Shown here: positions 31,956-45,766 of the stretch, one piece after another | Numbering within the stretch: the stretch's first letter is position 1 | Layout: each line of letters begins with the position of its first letter | From: Rhizobium viscosum | Lineage (GTDB): Bacteria; Pseudomonadota; Alphaproteobacteria; Rhizobiales; Rhizobiaceae | Assembly: GCF_014873945.1 (NCBI RefSeq) | Contig: NZ_JADBEC010000001.1 | Span: 3,303,001 to 3,367,000 of the forward strand | DNA length: 64,000 nucleotides | Direction: 5' to 3' | Translations under genes and position numbers: made by a program | The notes under the pieces: model-generated | What the model saw: only the letters and a program-made list of their open reading frames with translations | What the model was told of the DNA's origin: nothing | Database searches by the model: none

Positions 31956-33200
31956 TCAGAGCTTGCCGCCGGCTTCGACAATGCCCTTGGTCAGACTGCC
32001 GGTTGCCGGGAAGAGCGGGATGAGGCAGGCCTGCAGGGCGTGGTAGATGTCGCCCTTGCCGGGGAAGAGCGAGTGTGAGGGAACGAGGTCTTCCGTCAGT
32101 TCTTCGTGCCAGCCGCCATTCTCATGGTCGATGAAGCTGCGCTCGATCACGTTCCAGATCTTGCGGTAGCATTCTTCGTGATAATCGCTCGGCAGGTGCT
32201 CGTTGAGGAAGTGCGCGGCAGCCGCACCCTCGCAGGCCGGCCACCAGAGCTTGTTGCGTTTGGCCGGCTTGTCGGCCCAGTCGAGCGTATAGAGGAAACT
32301 GCCCTTGTCGTTGTCCCAGCCAAGCACCATGGATTGCTCGAAGAGGGCTTTTGCCGCATCCGGCATCCAGTCGATCTTCTTGCCGCCGAGTGCCCAGAGC
32401 TGCAGGATGAGGCGGGTCCATTCCAGCCAATGTCCCGGCGTCGTGCCGGCCGGGCGGAACATTTCGTTCGGATGATAGTAATCCTTGTCGAGGTTCCATT
32501 CGGCATCGAAATGCTCGGCGACGCGCCAGTCGACGGAGCCGGCCGAACGGCGGATGACGAGATCGGCGATGCTTTCGGCTTTGGTGAGGTAGTCGCGGTC
32601 GCCGGTTGCCTCGAAGGCGGCCATCAGCGCTTCGGTGAGGTGCATATTGGAGTTCTGGCCGCGATAGCTGCCGCCATCGAGCGGTTGCCAGTCCGCGGTA
32701 AACTCTTCGGCGATAGCACCGTGTTTGGTTTCCCAGAACTTCGTGTTCAGGACCTCGGTTATATCGGCGAGCATGCCGTCAGCGAGCGGATGACCGATCG
32801 TCTTTGCCGAGGAGGCTGCGAGCAGGACGAAGGCGTGGCCGTAACCCTGCTTGTTGGAATCGACAGGACCGTTATTGTCCAGCGACCAGAAGTAACCGCC
32901 GTTCTTGCGGTCGCGATGATGGTTCCAGATGTAGTTCATGCCGTGATCGACGACATCGGCGGCACCCGGACGGCCGAGAAGCGTGCCGATGGAGAAGCAG
33001 TGGACGGCGCGCGAGGCAATATGGAGCGGACGCACCTGACCTTCGGCATTGAGCGGCTTGCCAGCGTCGTCGAGATCGTAGAAACCGCCTTTGGAATTGA
33101 CGGAATTGTGCTGGAAGAAATCAAAGAGGCCGTTGGCCTGCGAAAGCAGCCAGCCACGATGATAGGCGCGGGTGGACCAGTTGCCGAGTGCAGGTGCCAT
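31956..33200 (-). CDS. AGE-family epimerase/isomerase
   Basis: A 414-aa (alpha/alpha)6-barrel enzyme of the N-acylglucosamine 2-epimerase / aldose-ketose isomerase class. Recognisable blocks are WSTRAYHRGWLLSQANGLFD, GGFYDLDDAGKPLNAEGQVR, the catalytic-histidine region GHWLEWTRLILQLW (about residue 250) and HENGGWHEEL near the end. The GGFYDLD pattern is closest to YihS-type mannose-fructose isomerases. GGAGGAG precedes ATG 33200. It is divergent from metH, with only about 170 bases between. Confidence 0.85.
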   Translation of the reverse strand: MAPALGNWSTRAYHRGWLLSQANGLFDFFQHNSVNSKGGFYDLDDAGKPLNAEGQVRPLHIASRAVHCFSIGTLLGRPGAADVVDHGMNYIWNHHRDRKNGGYFWSLDNNGPVDSNKQGYGHAFVLLAASSAKTIGHPLADGMLADITEVLNTKFWETKHGAIAEEFTADWQPLDGGSYRGQNSNMHLTEALMAAFEATGDRDYLTKAESIADLVIRRSAGSVDWRVAEHFDAEWNLDKDYYHPNEMFRPAGTTPGHWLEWTRLILQLWALGGKKIDWMPDAAKALFEQSMVLGWDNDKGSFLYTLDWADKPAKRNKLWWPACEGAAAAHFLNEHLPSDYHEECYRKIWNVIERSFIDHENGGWHEELTEDLVPSHSLFPGKGDIYHALQACLIPLFPATGSLTKGIVEAGGKL

Positions 33201-33312
33201 GGTACTCCTCCGAATTCGTGCACAATGCCTTTAGGAAAACGCCTATATAGAGGTCGGGCGAGTCTGTCATCCGCCAAGGCTTGCAATGCCCTAAAGCAAC
33301 GGACATATGTTG

Positions 33313-33332
33313 ACATAAAGATATCTTTATGT
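33313..33332. promoter_or_regulatory. Perfect 20-bp palindrome upstream of metH
   Basis: ACATAAAGATATCTTTATGT is exactly self-complementary over 20 bases and lies 41 bases before the metH GTG start, in the promoter region. Methionine-cycle genes in alphaproteobacteria are often controlled by ArsR-type S-adenosylhomocysteine or SAM-responsive repressors (SahR/SamR) that bind AT-rich palindromes. This site is a strong candidate; the regulator gene is not in the window. Confidence 0.7.
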
Positions 33333-33373
33333 GATTTGTCGTTTCTGATCTTATGACGTCAAGGAGCCTTCCC

Positions 33374-37147
<3,774 letters not shown>

Positions 37148-37206
37148 AACCTGAGTCTTTCCCATCGCTTAAAGCGGCAGGCTCAGTGGCCGATTCAATG
37201 AATGGA

Positions 37207-37246
37207 AAAGCCGGGAAGTGATTCACTTTCCGGCTTTATCTTTTTG
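37207..37246 (+). terminator. Rho-independent terminator of metH
   Basis: AAAGCCGGGAAGTG and CACTTTCCGGCTTT pair over 14 positions (one wobble) with an ATT loop, followed by ATCTTTTT. It lies about 60 bases after the metH stop and before the convergent gntR-type gene. Confidence 0.9.
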
Positions 37247-37262
37247 AATTGAATTGAAAAAT

Positions 37263-38027
37263 TCAGCTCGCTCCAATCGTCAGCTCGGCGACGAAGTCAT
37301 AGGCGTCGCCACGATAAAGCGAGCGGGTGAATTCCACCGCGCGGCCGGAGCCGAGATAGGAAATACGCTCGATGGAGAGCCCGGCCTGGCCGACGGGGAC
37401 GCCGAGCAAGTGGGCGTCGGCCTCTTTCATGTTGGTCGCAGATATGCGCTGGACGGCGCGGACGGGGCGCACGCCGAGGCGCTCCAACTCGGCATAGAGT
37501 GAATTGGTGACAGAGGATGGATCGGGCAGGAACTCGCCTGACACGCTCGCATGTTCGATCGCCAAGGGCTGGTCGTCGGCTATGCGCAGGCGCGAGAGGC
37601 GCGAGACTTTGATGTCGGCGCCGAGGCCAAGGATCATCATCTCGTCGGGCGAGGGCGTGTGGACGCCTTTATGCAGCCATTCGGAGCGGGCGGTCATGCC
37701 GCGCCGGGCCATGTCCTCGGTGAAAGAGGTGAGCTGCGACAGTCGTTGCTCGACTTTGGACACCGGCTTGGCGACGAAGGTGCCGGAGCCGTGGCGGCGC
37801 ACGAGCAGGCCGTCAGCCACAAGCTCGTCGATCGCCTTGCGCACGGTGACACGGCTGACGGCCGCAAATTCGGCAATGTCGCGTTCCGGGGGCAGGGCAT
37901 CGCCATGGGCGAGCGTGCCGGTGCGCACGGCATCTTCGAGTGTGCGGCGCAGCTTCACGTAAAGTGGACCGGTGCCGCCAGCCTGCAAGCGTTCAGGCGA
38001 AAGGATGGAGGCGAGATCGTCGGTCAT
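37263..38027 (-). CDS. GntR-family regulator (HutC/UTRA subfamily), amino-sugar type
   Basis: A 254-aa regulator with a winged helix (LPPERDIAEFAAVSRVTVRK, HGSGTFVAKP; about residues 20-90) and a C-terminal UTRA ligand-binding domain (about 105-245). NagR/NagQ-like members sense GlcNAc-6-P or GlcN-6-P and repress amino-sugar uptake genes. It overlaps the kinase gene by 4 bases (ATGA) and is transcribed with it, divergent from an ABC operon with matching 14-bp operator-like repeats between, all of which supports a role as the local repressor. Confidence 0.88.
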   Translation of the reverse strand: MTDDLASILSPERLQAGGTGPLYVKLRRTLEDAVRTGTLAHGDALPPERDIAEFAAVSRVTVRKAIDELVADGLLVRRHGSGTFVAKPVSKVEQRLSQLTSFTEDMARRGMTARSEWLHKGVHTPSPDEMMILGLGADIKVSRLSRLRIADDQPLAIEHASVSGEFLPDPSSVTNSLYAELERLGVRPVRAVQRISATNMKEADAHLLGVPVGQAGLSIERISYLGSGRAVEFTRSLYRGDAYDFVAELTIGAS

Positions 38028-38908
38028 GCCGCACCTCTCTGCCGTTCGCGCAGGAGCTTAACGGCAAGGTCGACGGCGCCCTGCAGCGCATCGGCCTTCG
38101 GTTCCGTCAGCAATGCCTTGTGCCGATCGGCAAGCCACGGATGATAGGCTTTCGCCAAGCCGCCAAGCAGGCAGATGGACGGGCATTCCGCCCATGAGAG
38201 CGCATCGAGGCTTTCGCCGATGGCGCGCGCGGCATCCTTGACGATCTCGATTGCAGTGACATCGCCGGCCTGAGCGCCTTCGAAGACCATGGGCGCATAA
38301 CGGGCAAAGTCTGTCGGCCGGGCCGTATGGGCAAATTCGACGACGCGTTCCGGATCGTTGCCATATTCGGCCATGACCTTTTCCGTCAACGGTGAGGCAG
38401 GGCGAACTTTATCATAGGAAAGCAGGGTTTTTTCCAGGAGATCGCGGCCGAGCCGGGCGCCGCTTGCCTGATCGCCGACGATCGAGCCCCAGCCGCCGAT
38501 CCCGTGCAGTGTGCCATTCCGGCGGGCATTATAAACGGAGCCCGTTCCGAGAGCGCCGACAATGCCGTCGCCATCACCGAGCGCGCCCTGCAGCGAAATC
38601 AGCGCGTCGGTGACGACCTCTCGGTTTCTGAAGGGGAGAGCCTTTTCGATGCGCTTGCCGTAATCGCCGACATTGGCCCCGGCGACGCCAATGACTGCAG
38701 TGGAAGTGGAAACGGTTTCATTTTCAAATCCCGCATCACGCAGCGCCTGCCGAGCAGATTCGACGATATTGACGAGAGAGTTTTCCAGATTGGAAAGGAT
38801 GTTGGCAGGGCCCGCCTTGCCGCGGCCAATGACATTGCCCATTCTGTCCGCAACTGCGGCCCGGCAGCTTGTTCCACCGCCATCTATACCGATTGCAAGT
38901 TCCGTCAT
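38024..38908 (-). CDS. BadF/BadG-family N-acetylglucosamine-type kinase
   Basis: A 294-aa ASKHA-fold kinase: the ATP-binding phosphate-1 loop is AIGIDGGGTSCRAAVAD (residues 5-21), the catalytic aspartate region is VVTDALISLQGALGDGDGIV, and a second glycine-rich loop is ALGTGSVYNAR followed by GGWGSIVGDQASGARLG. The pattern is that of GlcNAc kinases (NagK class) and the rhizobial amino-sugar kinases. It phosphorylates the sugar brought in by the divergent importer. GGAGG precedes ATG 38908. It is co-translated with the GntR regulator through a 4-bp overlap. Confidence 0.87.
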   Translation of the reverse strand: MTELAIGIDGGGTSCRAAVADRMGNVIGRGKAGPANILSNLENSLVNIVESARQALRDAGFENETVSTSTAVIGVAGANVGDYGKRIEKALPFRNREVVTDALISLQGALGDGDGIVGALGTGSVYNARRNGTLHGIGGWGSIVGDQASGARLGRDLLEKTLLSYDKVRPASPLTEKVMAEYGNDPERVVEFAHTARPTDFARYAPMVFEGAQAGDVTAIEIVKDAARAIGESLDALSWAECPSICLLGGLAKAYHPWLADRHKALLTEPKADALQGAVDLAVKLLRERQRGAA

Positions 38909-38952
38909 CGGACCTCCGGATACGCCGTTCCCTTATGTTTTTTAATACAATA

Positions 38953-38966
38953 CCAAAAAAATACCA
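38953..38966. promoter_or_regulatory. Operator-like repeat near kinase gene
   Basis: CCAAAAAAATACCA; the ATACCA unit also occurs 11 bases earlier, giving a tandem helical-phase pair. The exact reverse complement occurs at 39079-39092 on the importer side. Likely bound by the GntR/UTRA regulator. Confidence 0.6.
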
Positions 38967-39078
38967 TTTACCAAGCGGAAATGATCAGGAAATTTCCTGT
39001 TTTTATCCTATTGATTTTAAATAATAAAAATTTTTTATGATTTTTCTCTCGTCTAGAAGTTAATTTCGGCTGGACAAT

Positions 39079-39092
39079 TGGTATTTTTTTGG
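39079..39092. promoter_or_regulatory. Operator-like repeat near importer operon
   Basis: TGGTATTTTTTTGG, the exact reverse complement of the site at 38953-38966, 112 bases away. The preceding bases make ATTGGTAT, similar to the half-site of NagR/YvoA-type operators. Confidence 0.6.
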
Positions 39093-39440
39093 CCTTAATT
39101 CCGGAAAAGGGAACAGCGTATCGAGGCGTGTGAAAACCGGCAAAGAAAAACAGCGCCGGCCAGGTTTCGAGAAAGGTGCAGACGGTGATCGCAAGGGCCG
39201 GCATCGGCTCGCGGAGGCGTGCGGTATCTTTCCAAGCTTTTCTCTTATTTTCAGGCGCCCGGTTCAGCGTATCGGGAGGGCGCACCGGTTGGCCGGAGGC
39301 TATCGTCTTCGGTCGACAGAGCTTCGGGGCCGGCAGTCTTGGCGGCTTCAAAAGGGGCGTTGGGTGTTTCCTCAGACACGCCAACTGCTTGTTTCAGATC
39401 GAAAACAGCGCTTTGCGGCGCTTAAAAACAGGAGAGGGAA

Positions 39441-40700
39441 ATGAAAAACACTGCTCTGAAAAGCTTGCTGCTTGCATCCAGCCTGCTGTCGTCAGCCGGC
39501 CTCGTTCATGCCGCTGACGTGACGCTTACTGTTGAAAGCTGGCGTAACGACGACCTGCAGATCTGGCAGGAGAAGATCATCCCGGCTTTCGAAGCCAAGA
39601 ACCCGGGCATCAAGATCGTCTTCTCGCCGACCGCTCCGACTGAATATAACGCTTCGCTGAATGCCAAGCTCGATGCCGGTTCCGCAGGCGACATCATTAC
39701 CTGCCGTCCGTTCGACGCTTCGCTCGAACTCTTCAACAAGAAGCAACTCGTCGATCTCATCAGCCTCTCCGGCATGGAAAACTTCTCGCCGGTTGCCAAG
39801 GCTGCATGGTCGACAGACGACGGCAAGTCGACCTTCTGCGTGCCGATGGCTTCGGTCATCCATGGCTTCATCTACAACAAGGATGCCTTCGACAAGCTCG
39901 GCATCGCTATTCCGAAGACGGAAGACGAGTTCTTCGCTGCCCTCGACAAGATCAAGGCTGACGGTACCTATATCCCGCTCGCCATGGGCACGAAGGATCT
40001 CTGGGAGGCCGCTACCATGGGCTACCAGAACATCGGCCCGAACTACTGGAAGGGTGAAGAAGGCCGCGAAGCCCTGATATCAGGCAAGCAGAAGCTGACC
40101 GACGCCGACTGGGTCAAGCCCTATGAAGAGCTTGCCAAGTGGAAGCCCTATCTCGGCGACGGTTTCGAAGCCCAGACCTACTCGGACAGCCAGAACCTCT
40201 TCACGCTCGGCCGCGCCGCCATCTATCCGGCCGGTTCGTGGGAAATCGCGCTGTTCAACACGCAGGCTCAGTTCAAGATGGGCGCCTTCCCGCCGCCGGT
40301 TCCGAAGGCCGGCGACCAGGGCTACATTTCCGACCATCCGGATATCGGCGTTGCGCTGAACGCCAAGAGCACGCACCAGGAAGAAGCCAAGAAGTTCCTC
40401 ACCTGGGTTGCTTCGCCTGAATTCGCAGACATCTATGCGAACGCACTGCCGGGCTTCTTCAGCCTGAACTCCAACCCGGTCAAGATGAGCGATCCGCTGG
40501 CTCAGGAATTCGTTTCCTGGCGCGGCCCGTACAAGTCGACCGTCCGCTCGACCTATCAGATCCTGTCGCGCGGTACGCCGAACCTCGAGAACGAGACCTG
40601 GGTTGAATCGGCCAACGTCATCAACGGCACGGACACTCCGGCCGTCGCCGGCGAGAAGCTCCAGAAGGGCCTCGACAGCTGGTACAAGCCGGGCAAGTAA
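39441..40700 (+). CDS. Sugar ABC transporter substrate-binding protein
   Basis: A 419-aa periplasmic protein with a Sec signal peptide (cleavage near VHAADV) and the fold of carbohydrate-binding SBP family 1 (TLTVESWRNDDLQIWQEKII, AGDIITCRPFDASLELF, GRAAIYPAGSWEIALF). GGAGAGGG precedes the ATG. A hairpin follows its stop, before the permeases. The GntR/UTRA regulator and BadF-type kinase on the other side point to N-acetylglucosamine or a related amino sugar as ligand; the sequence alone does not settle this. Confidence 0.9.
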   Translation: MKNTALKSLLLASSLLSSAGLVHAADVTLTVESWRNDDLQIWQEKIIPAFEAKNPGIKIVFSPTAPTEYNASLNAKLDAGSAGDIITCRPFDASLELFNKKQLVDLISLSGMENFSPVAKAAWSTDDGKSTFCVPMASVIHGFIYNKDAFDKLGIAIPKTEDEFFAALDKIKADGTYIPLAMGTKDLWEAATMGYQNIGPNYWKGEEGREALISGKQKLTDADWVKPYEELAKWKPYLGDGFEAQTYSDSQNLFTLGRAAIYPAGSWEIALFNTQAQFKMGAFPPPVPKAGDQGYISDHPDIGVALNAKSTHQEEAKKFLTWVASPEFADIYANALPGFFSLNSNPVKMSDPLAQEFVSWRGPYKSTVRSTYQILSRGTPNLENETWVESANVINGTDTPAVAGEKLQKGLDSWYKPGK

Positions 40701-40713
40701 GGTTTTGAAGATG

Positions 40714-40738
40714 AGGGGCGGCCTGTTGGACCGCCCCT
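40714..40738 (+). terminator. Intercistronic hairpin after binding-protein gene
   Basis: AGGGGCGG and CCGCCCCT form an 8-bp stem about 14 bases after the stop of the binding-protein gene and about 180 bases before the permease. It lacks a T-run. It probably stabilises or partly terminates the upstream message rather than ending the operon. Confidence 0.6.
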
Positions 40739-40915
40739 TATCGGCCTGCCGGCCATCTTGTCCCGCGAGGGGCAGGAGACTCGCAGCCGCCTCCTGGCCC
40801 GTGGTTTTCAGGTACGGGCATGGTCCGGCTCTCCGAAGAGGGAGAGGGGAATGAGGGGCAAGATTTCCACCTGCGCTGCGCCTGATGGTCCAGCCAATAA
40901 AAACAGGCAAAAGCC

Positions 40916-41863
40916 ATGAGCGAAGCCGACACCGCCGTCGACGTGATCCCGATCAAGCGTCCCATTCGCTGGCATATCGGAATCTTCCTTCTTCCGGCCT
41001 TCATCGTCTATACGGCGATCATGATCCTGCCGCTGATCGAAACGCTCCGGCTTTCCTTCTACAATACGGTCGATGGCGCACCGGCCTTCGTTGGCTTTGC
41101 CAATTACAAGGTTCTCTTCGGCGATGCCCGCTGGGTGCATGACTTCTGGAATGCGCTGCGCAACAACGTCATCTTCTTCATCATCCATATGTGCGTGCAG
41201 AACCCGATCGGGATTGCGCTTGCCGCACTTCTGTCGACGCCGCGGCTTCGCTTCGTTGCCTTCTACCGCACTGCTATCTTCCTGCCGACGCTGCTCTCCT
41301 TCGTCATTGTCGGCTTCATCTGGAAGCTGATCCTTTCGCCGATCTGGGGTGTCGCACCCTGGCTGATGAGCCTCGTCGGCCTGAAGTGGGCCTTCGCACC
41401 CTGGCTCGGTCAGTCCGGCCCGGCGCTGATCGCGGTGTCGCTAATCTCGAACTGGCAATATATCGGCATCCCGATGATGCTGATCTACGCAGCACTTCTG
41501 AGCATTCCCGAGGAAGTGATCGAGGCTGCCGAATGCGACGGCATTACCGGCTGGGCGCAATTCTGGAAGATCAAGCTGCCGCTGATATTGCCGGCAATCG
41601 GCATCATCTCGATCCTGACTTTCGTCGGCAATTTCAATGCCTTCGACCTGATCTATACGGTGCAGGGCGCACTTGCCGGCCCCGATATGTCGACGGATAT
41701 TCTGGGCACGCTGCTCTACCGCACCTTCTTCGGTTTCCAGCTGCAGCTCGGCGACCGCTCCATGGGCGCGACGATCGCGACGGTCATGTTCCTGATCATC
41801 CTTGCGGGCGTTTCCTTCTATCTCTTTGCCATTCAGCGGCGCATGCGTCGCTACCAGTTCTGA
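40916..41863 (+). CDS. Sugar ABC transporter permease (UgpA/MalF-like)
   Basis: A 315-aa permease with six membrane segments and an EAA loop (EVIEAAECDGITGWAQFWKI, about residues 200-219). It is of the CUT1 carbohydrate class and pairs with the next permease. It lies 215 bases after the binding-protein gene, with the hairpin between. Confidence 0.9.
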   Translation: MSEADTAVDVIPIKRPIRWHIGIFLLPAFIVYTAIMILPLIETLRLSFYNTVDGAPAFVGFANYKVLFGDARWVHDFWNALRNNVIFFIIHMCVQNPIGIALAALLSTPRLRFVAFYRTAIFLPTLLSFVIVGFIWKLILSPIWGVAPWLMSLVGLKWAFAPWLGQSGPALIAVSLISNWQYIGIPMMLIYAALLSIPEEVIEAAECDGITGWAQFWKIKLPLILPAIGIISILTFVGNFNAFDLIYTVQGALAGPDMSTDILGTLLYRTFFGFQLQLGDRSMGATIATVMFLIILAGVSFYLFAIQRRMRRYQF

Positions 41864-41876
41864 GGAGTGTGAGCCC

Positions 41877-42719
41877 ATGTCGAACAGAGCGCGCACATCC
41901 CCCATCCGCACCGGCCTCGTACATCTGGCGCTGATCGGCTACACGCTGATCGCCATCTTCCCGGTGTTCCTGACGATCGTGAATTCGTTCAAGGACCGAA
42001 ATTCGATCTTCCGGTCGCCCCTCCAGGTGCCCACACCTTCGACCTTCAGTCTCGTCGGCTATCAGACGGTGCTGGGGCAGGGTGACTTTGCCACCTATTT
42101 CCAGAACAGCTTCATCGTGACGATCGTTGCGATCTTCCTCGTGCTGCTGTTCGGGGCGATGGCGGCCTTTGCGCTGTCGGAATACCGTTTCAAAGGCAAC
42201 ACGCTTGTTGGCCTTTATATGGCGATCGGCATCATGATCCCGATCCGCCTCGGCACTGTCGCGATCCTGCAGGGTATGGTGGCAAGCGGCCTCGTCAATA
42301 CGCTGACGGCGCTGATCCTCGTCTATACGGCGCAGGGCATACCGCTCGCGATCTTCATTCTCTCGGAATTCATGCGCACGGTTTCCGACGACCTGAAGAA
42401 TGCCGGGCGCATCGACGGGCTCTCGGAGTATGCGATCTTCTTCCGCCTCGTGTTGCCGCTGGTGCGCCCGGCCATGGCGACGGTTGCCGTTTTCACGATG
42501 ATCCCGATCTGGAACGATCTGTGGTTCCCGCTGATCCTCGCGCCATCCGAAGCCACCAAGACCGTGACTCTCGGCTCGCAGATCTTCATCGGCCAGTTCG
42601 TCACCAACTGGAACGCGGTTCTGGCGGCGCTGTCGCTCGCAATCCTGCCGATCCTCGTTCTCTACGTCATCTTCTCGCGGCAGCTGATCCGCGGCATCAC
42701 CTCGGGAGCCGTCAAGTGA
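41877..42719 (+). CDS. Sugar ABC transporter permease (UgpE/MalG-like)
   Basis: A 280-aa permease with six membrane segments and an EAA-type loop (DDLKNAGRIDGLSEYAIFFR, about residues 169-188). ATG 41877 follows GAGGAG, 13 bases after the first permease's stop; a longer in-frame start inside that gene is not needed. It overlaps the oxidoreductase gene by 4 bases (GTGA). Confidence 0.9.
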   Translation: MSNRARTSPIRTGLVHLALIGYTLIAIFPVFLTIVNSFKDRNSIFRSPLQVPTPSTFSLVGYQTVLGQGDFATYFQNSFIVTIVAIFLVLLFGAMAAFALSEYRFKGNTLVGLYMAIGIMIPIRLGTVAILQGMVASGLVNTLTALILVYTAQGIPLAIFILSEFMRTVSDDLKNAGRIDGLSEYAIFFRLVLPLVRPAMATVAVFTMIPIWNDLWFPLILAPSEATKTVTLGSQIFIGQFVTNWNAVLAALSLAILPILVLYVIFSRQLIRGITSGAVK

Positions 42720-43783
42720 GCCAATCAGACAAGCCGATCCGCGTCCTCGTGGCGGGCCTCGGCAATATGGGCCGCAGCCATGCGCTCGCCTATCACAACA
42801 ATCCGGGCTACGAGATCATCGGTCTCGTCAACCGTTCAAAGCCGAGTCAGCTCGCACCTGAGCTGGAGCAGTACGCGATCCATCCCGATTTCATGACGGC
42901 ACTTGCCGAGCTGAAGCCGGATCTCTGCTCGATAAACACCTATTCGGACAGCCATGCCGATTACGCGGTGGCTGCCTTCGAGGCCGGCTGCGACGTCTTC
43001 GTCGAAAAGCCGCTGGCAACGACTGTTGCGGATGCGGAGCGCGTGGTGGCTGCGGCGAAGAAGGCCGGCAAGAAGCTGGTCATTGGCTATATCCTTCGCC
43101 ACCATCCTTCCTGGAAGAAACTAATCGAGGAAGCCCGCAAGCTCGGCGGACCCTATGTCTTCCGCATGAACCTCAATCAGCAATCCAGCGGGCCGACATG
43201 GGCGACGCACAAGTCGCTGATGCAGACGACGTCGCCGATCGTCGATTGCGGCGTTCATTACGTCGACGTCATGTGCCAGATCACTGATGCCAAGGCCGTC
43301 GAAGTACGCGGCATGGGCCTGCGGCTGTCGAACGAGATCGCGCCGGATATGTATAATTACGGCCATCTGCAGGTGCTCTATGAAGACGGTTCCGTCGGCT
43401 GGTACGAGGCCGGCTGGGGGCCGATGATTTCCGAGACGGCCTTCTTCGTGAAGGATGTGATGTCGCCGAACGGCGCCGTCTCGATCGTCATGGATCCGAA
43501 TGCGAAGTCCGACGATATCGACACGCATACAAAAACCTCCGTCATCCGCCTGCATACGGCAGCGATGGGGCCTGACGGCAAGTTCATTCGTCCCGATCAG
43601 GACATGACGATGGAAGGCGAACCCGGCCACCAGGCGCTTTGCGACCTGGAACAGGCCTTCGTGCTGCGCGCCATCAACGAGGATCTGGACCTCACCCGCC
43701 ATATGGATGATGCGGTGGCTTCGCTGCGCATCTGCCTTGCCGCTGATGAAAGCGTGCGCACCGGCCGACCGGTTAGACTATAA
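42716..43783 (+). CDS. Gfo/Idh/MocA-family oxidoreductase
   Basis: A 355-aa NAD(P)-dependent enzyme: Rossmann loop [20 protein letters not shown] (residues 10-29), the catalytic EKPLA at about 94-98, and the C-terminal alpha/beta domain with [15 protein letters not shown] (about 175-190, catalytic aspartate/histidine). Such enzymes oxidise or epimerise sugars and inositols. It starts with GTG overlapping the permease stop and ends 10 bases before the ATPase gene, so it is an integral gene of the importer operon. The precise substrate is unknown; an oxidised or modified amino sugar is likely. Confidence 0.88.
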   Translation: MSQSDKPIRVLVAGLGNMGRSHALAYHNNPGYEIIGLVNRSKPSQLAPELEQYAIHPDFMTALAELKPDLCSINTYSDSHADYAVAAFEAGCDVFVEKPLATTVADAERVVAAAKKAGKKLVIGYILRHHPSWKKLIEEARKLGGPYVFRMNLNQQSSGPTWATHKSLMQTTSPIVDCGVHYVDVMCQITDAKAVEVRGMGLRLSNEIAPDMYNYGHLQVLYEDGSVGWYEAGWGPMISETAFFVKDVMSPNGAVSIVMDPNAKSDDIDTHTKTSVIRLHTAAMGPDGKFIRPDQDMTMEGEPGHQALCDLEQAFVLRAINEDLDLTRHMDDAVASLRICLAADESVRTGRPVRL

Positions 43784-43793
43784 GGAAAGACTA

Positions 43794-44795
<1,002 letters not shown>

Positions 44796-44935
44796 TCGCA
44801 GCCGGAATGAAGGACTTGTTCGCATAAAGCGTTCCAACCCCAGTTTGGGATTGTGGCCGCCGAGTCTCATGACTTTCGGCGACTGATTGATGCATCGTCC
44901 CAAAATTCAGGATGTTCGCGATAGAGCGGAACGCG

Positions 44936-45541
44936 TTAATTGCGAACGCCGCTGTTGCGGTCCATCGCCACCTCTGGCTGACCATCAATGATCGTCAGCC
45001 ACGGCCACCGCTGCAAATATTCGGTGCATTTAATCAGATATAATTCATGCTGAGGATTGAGAGGATTCAGGCGCAGGATGCCGTTCCACATATCATCAAA
45101 GCCATCAGGAGCATAAAGGCTGCTATCGCAAAGGCGAATGCCGACCCTCGTGCACAGGGTGAGATAGCGGTCGATGCCATCCTCCGCCTTCTGTAAGGCT
45201 GGATATTCCGCTCCAAACTTGTCCTTGTACCAGAGATGGACCCGAGCTTGGTTCTTGATCTCCACCTTCGCGGGTAGATCAGCGACCGCCTGCTGCACCT
45301 GGCGAATGACGGCGTCTTCGGCATCCCATGATAGGTCGGAGTCATCGAAGTAGAAGATGTCGTAATCCTTTATCCCGTACTGAGGATCACACCCCGACTT
45401 TAGATTCCAAACGGTCTGCACGAGGCAGCCTGCGGTTAGAATGCCTTGGGGAATTTGGAGGGCGCGCAGCCGGATCAACAATTGAGCATTTACAGGGTTG
45501 CGTTGGACGGACTCAAAGAATTGCTGCTCCGTAAGCGACAT
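44936..45541 (-). CDS. Nucleotidyltransferase family protein (NTP_transf_6-type)
   Basis: A 201-aa protein of the COG3575 class: GILTAGCLVQTVWNLKSG holds the glycine-rich start, and DYDIFYFDDSDLSWDAEDAV carries the paired acidic residues that bind metal in nucleotidyltransferases; QARVHLWYKDKFG and RVGIRLCDSSLYAPDGFDD follow. Members are found widely in bacteria, sometimes in toxin-antitoxin or tRNA-modifying roles, but this branch is uncharacterised. AGGAGGGG precedes the ATG. It is a single gene with slightly lower GC than its neighbours, so it may be acquired. Confidence 0.8.
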   Translation of the reverse strand: MSLTEQQFFESVQRNPVNAQLLIRLRALQIPQGILTAGCLVQTVWNLKSGCDPQYGIKDYDIFYFDDSDLSWDAEDAVIRQVQQAVADLPAKVEIKNQARVHLWYKDKFGAEYPALQKAEDGIDRYLTLCTRVGIRLCDSSLYAPDGFDDMWNGILRLNPLNPQHELYLIKCTEYLQRWPWLTIIDGQPEVAMDRNSGVRN

Positions 45542-45766
45542 AGCCCCTCCTTTTGCTTATTGGCGTCGTGAAAATGCCGTCGCAAAATCCCAACTAAAGC
45601 GACAGTTGATTGAGCAAAATGCTTCACGAAGATATTTCCGGCAAGATCCTTCACTTGAAAGAGCCCTGCTGCAAGGCGCTCGGCGTCCACATCGGCTTGA
45701 ATTCCACCTTTCGCCAAGGCTCGGACAGCGCGCGAGGCCCTTCGTTCGACAACGTGATGGGTGAAG

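Larger units (their letters stand above)
38909..39440. other. 532-bp divergent promoter region of the amino-sugar locus
   Basis: The first half (38935-39095) is exceptionally AT-rich for this chromosome, with long T and A runs, and carries the 14-bp inverted repeats listed separately. The second half (39096-39440) has normal GC and no gene; it would form an mRNA leader of about 350 bases for the importer operon, or contain a second promoter. Confidence 0.5.

Noticed and set aside
33240..33373. SAM- or SAH-type riboswitch upstream of metH
   Set aside because: The leader is too short after the palindrome and shows no conserved riboswitch core; the perfect dyad is better explained as a protein operator.
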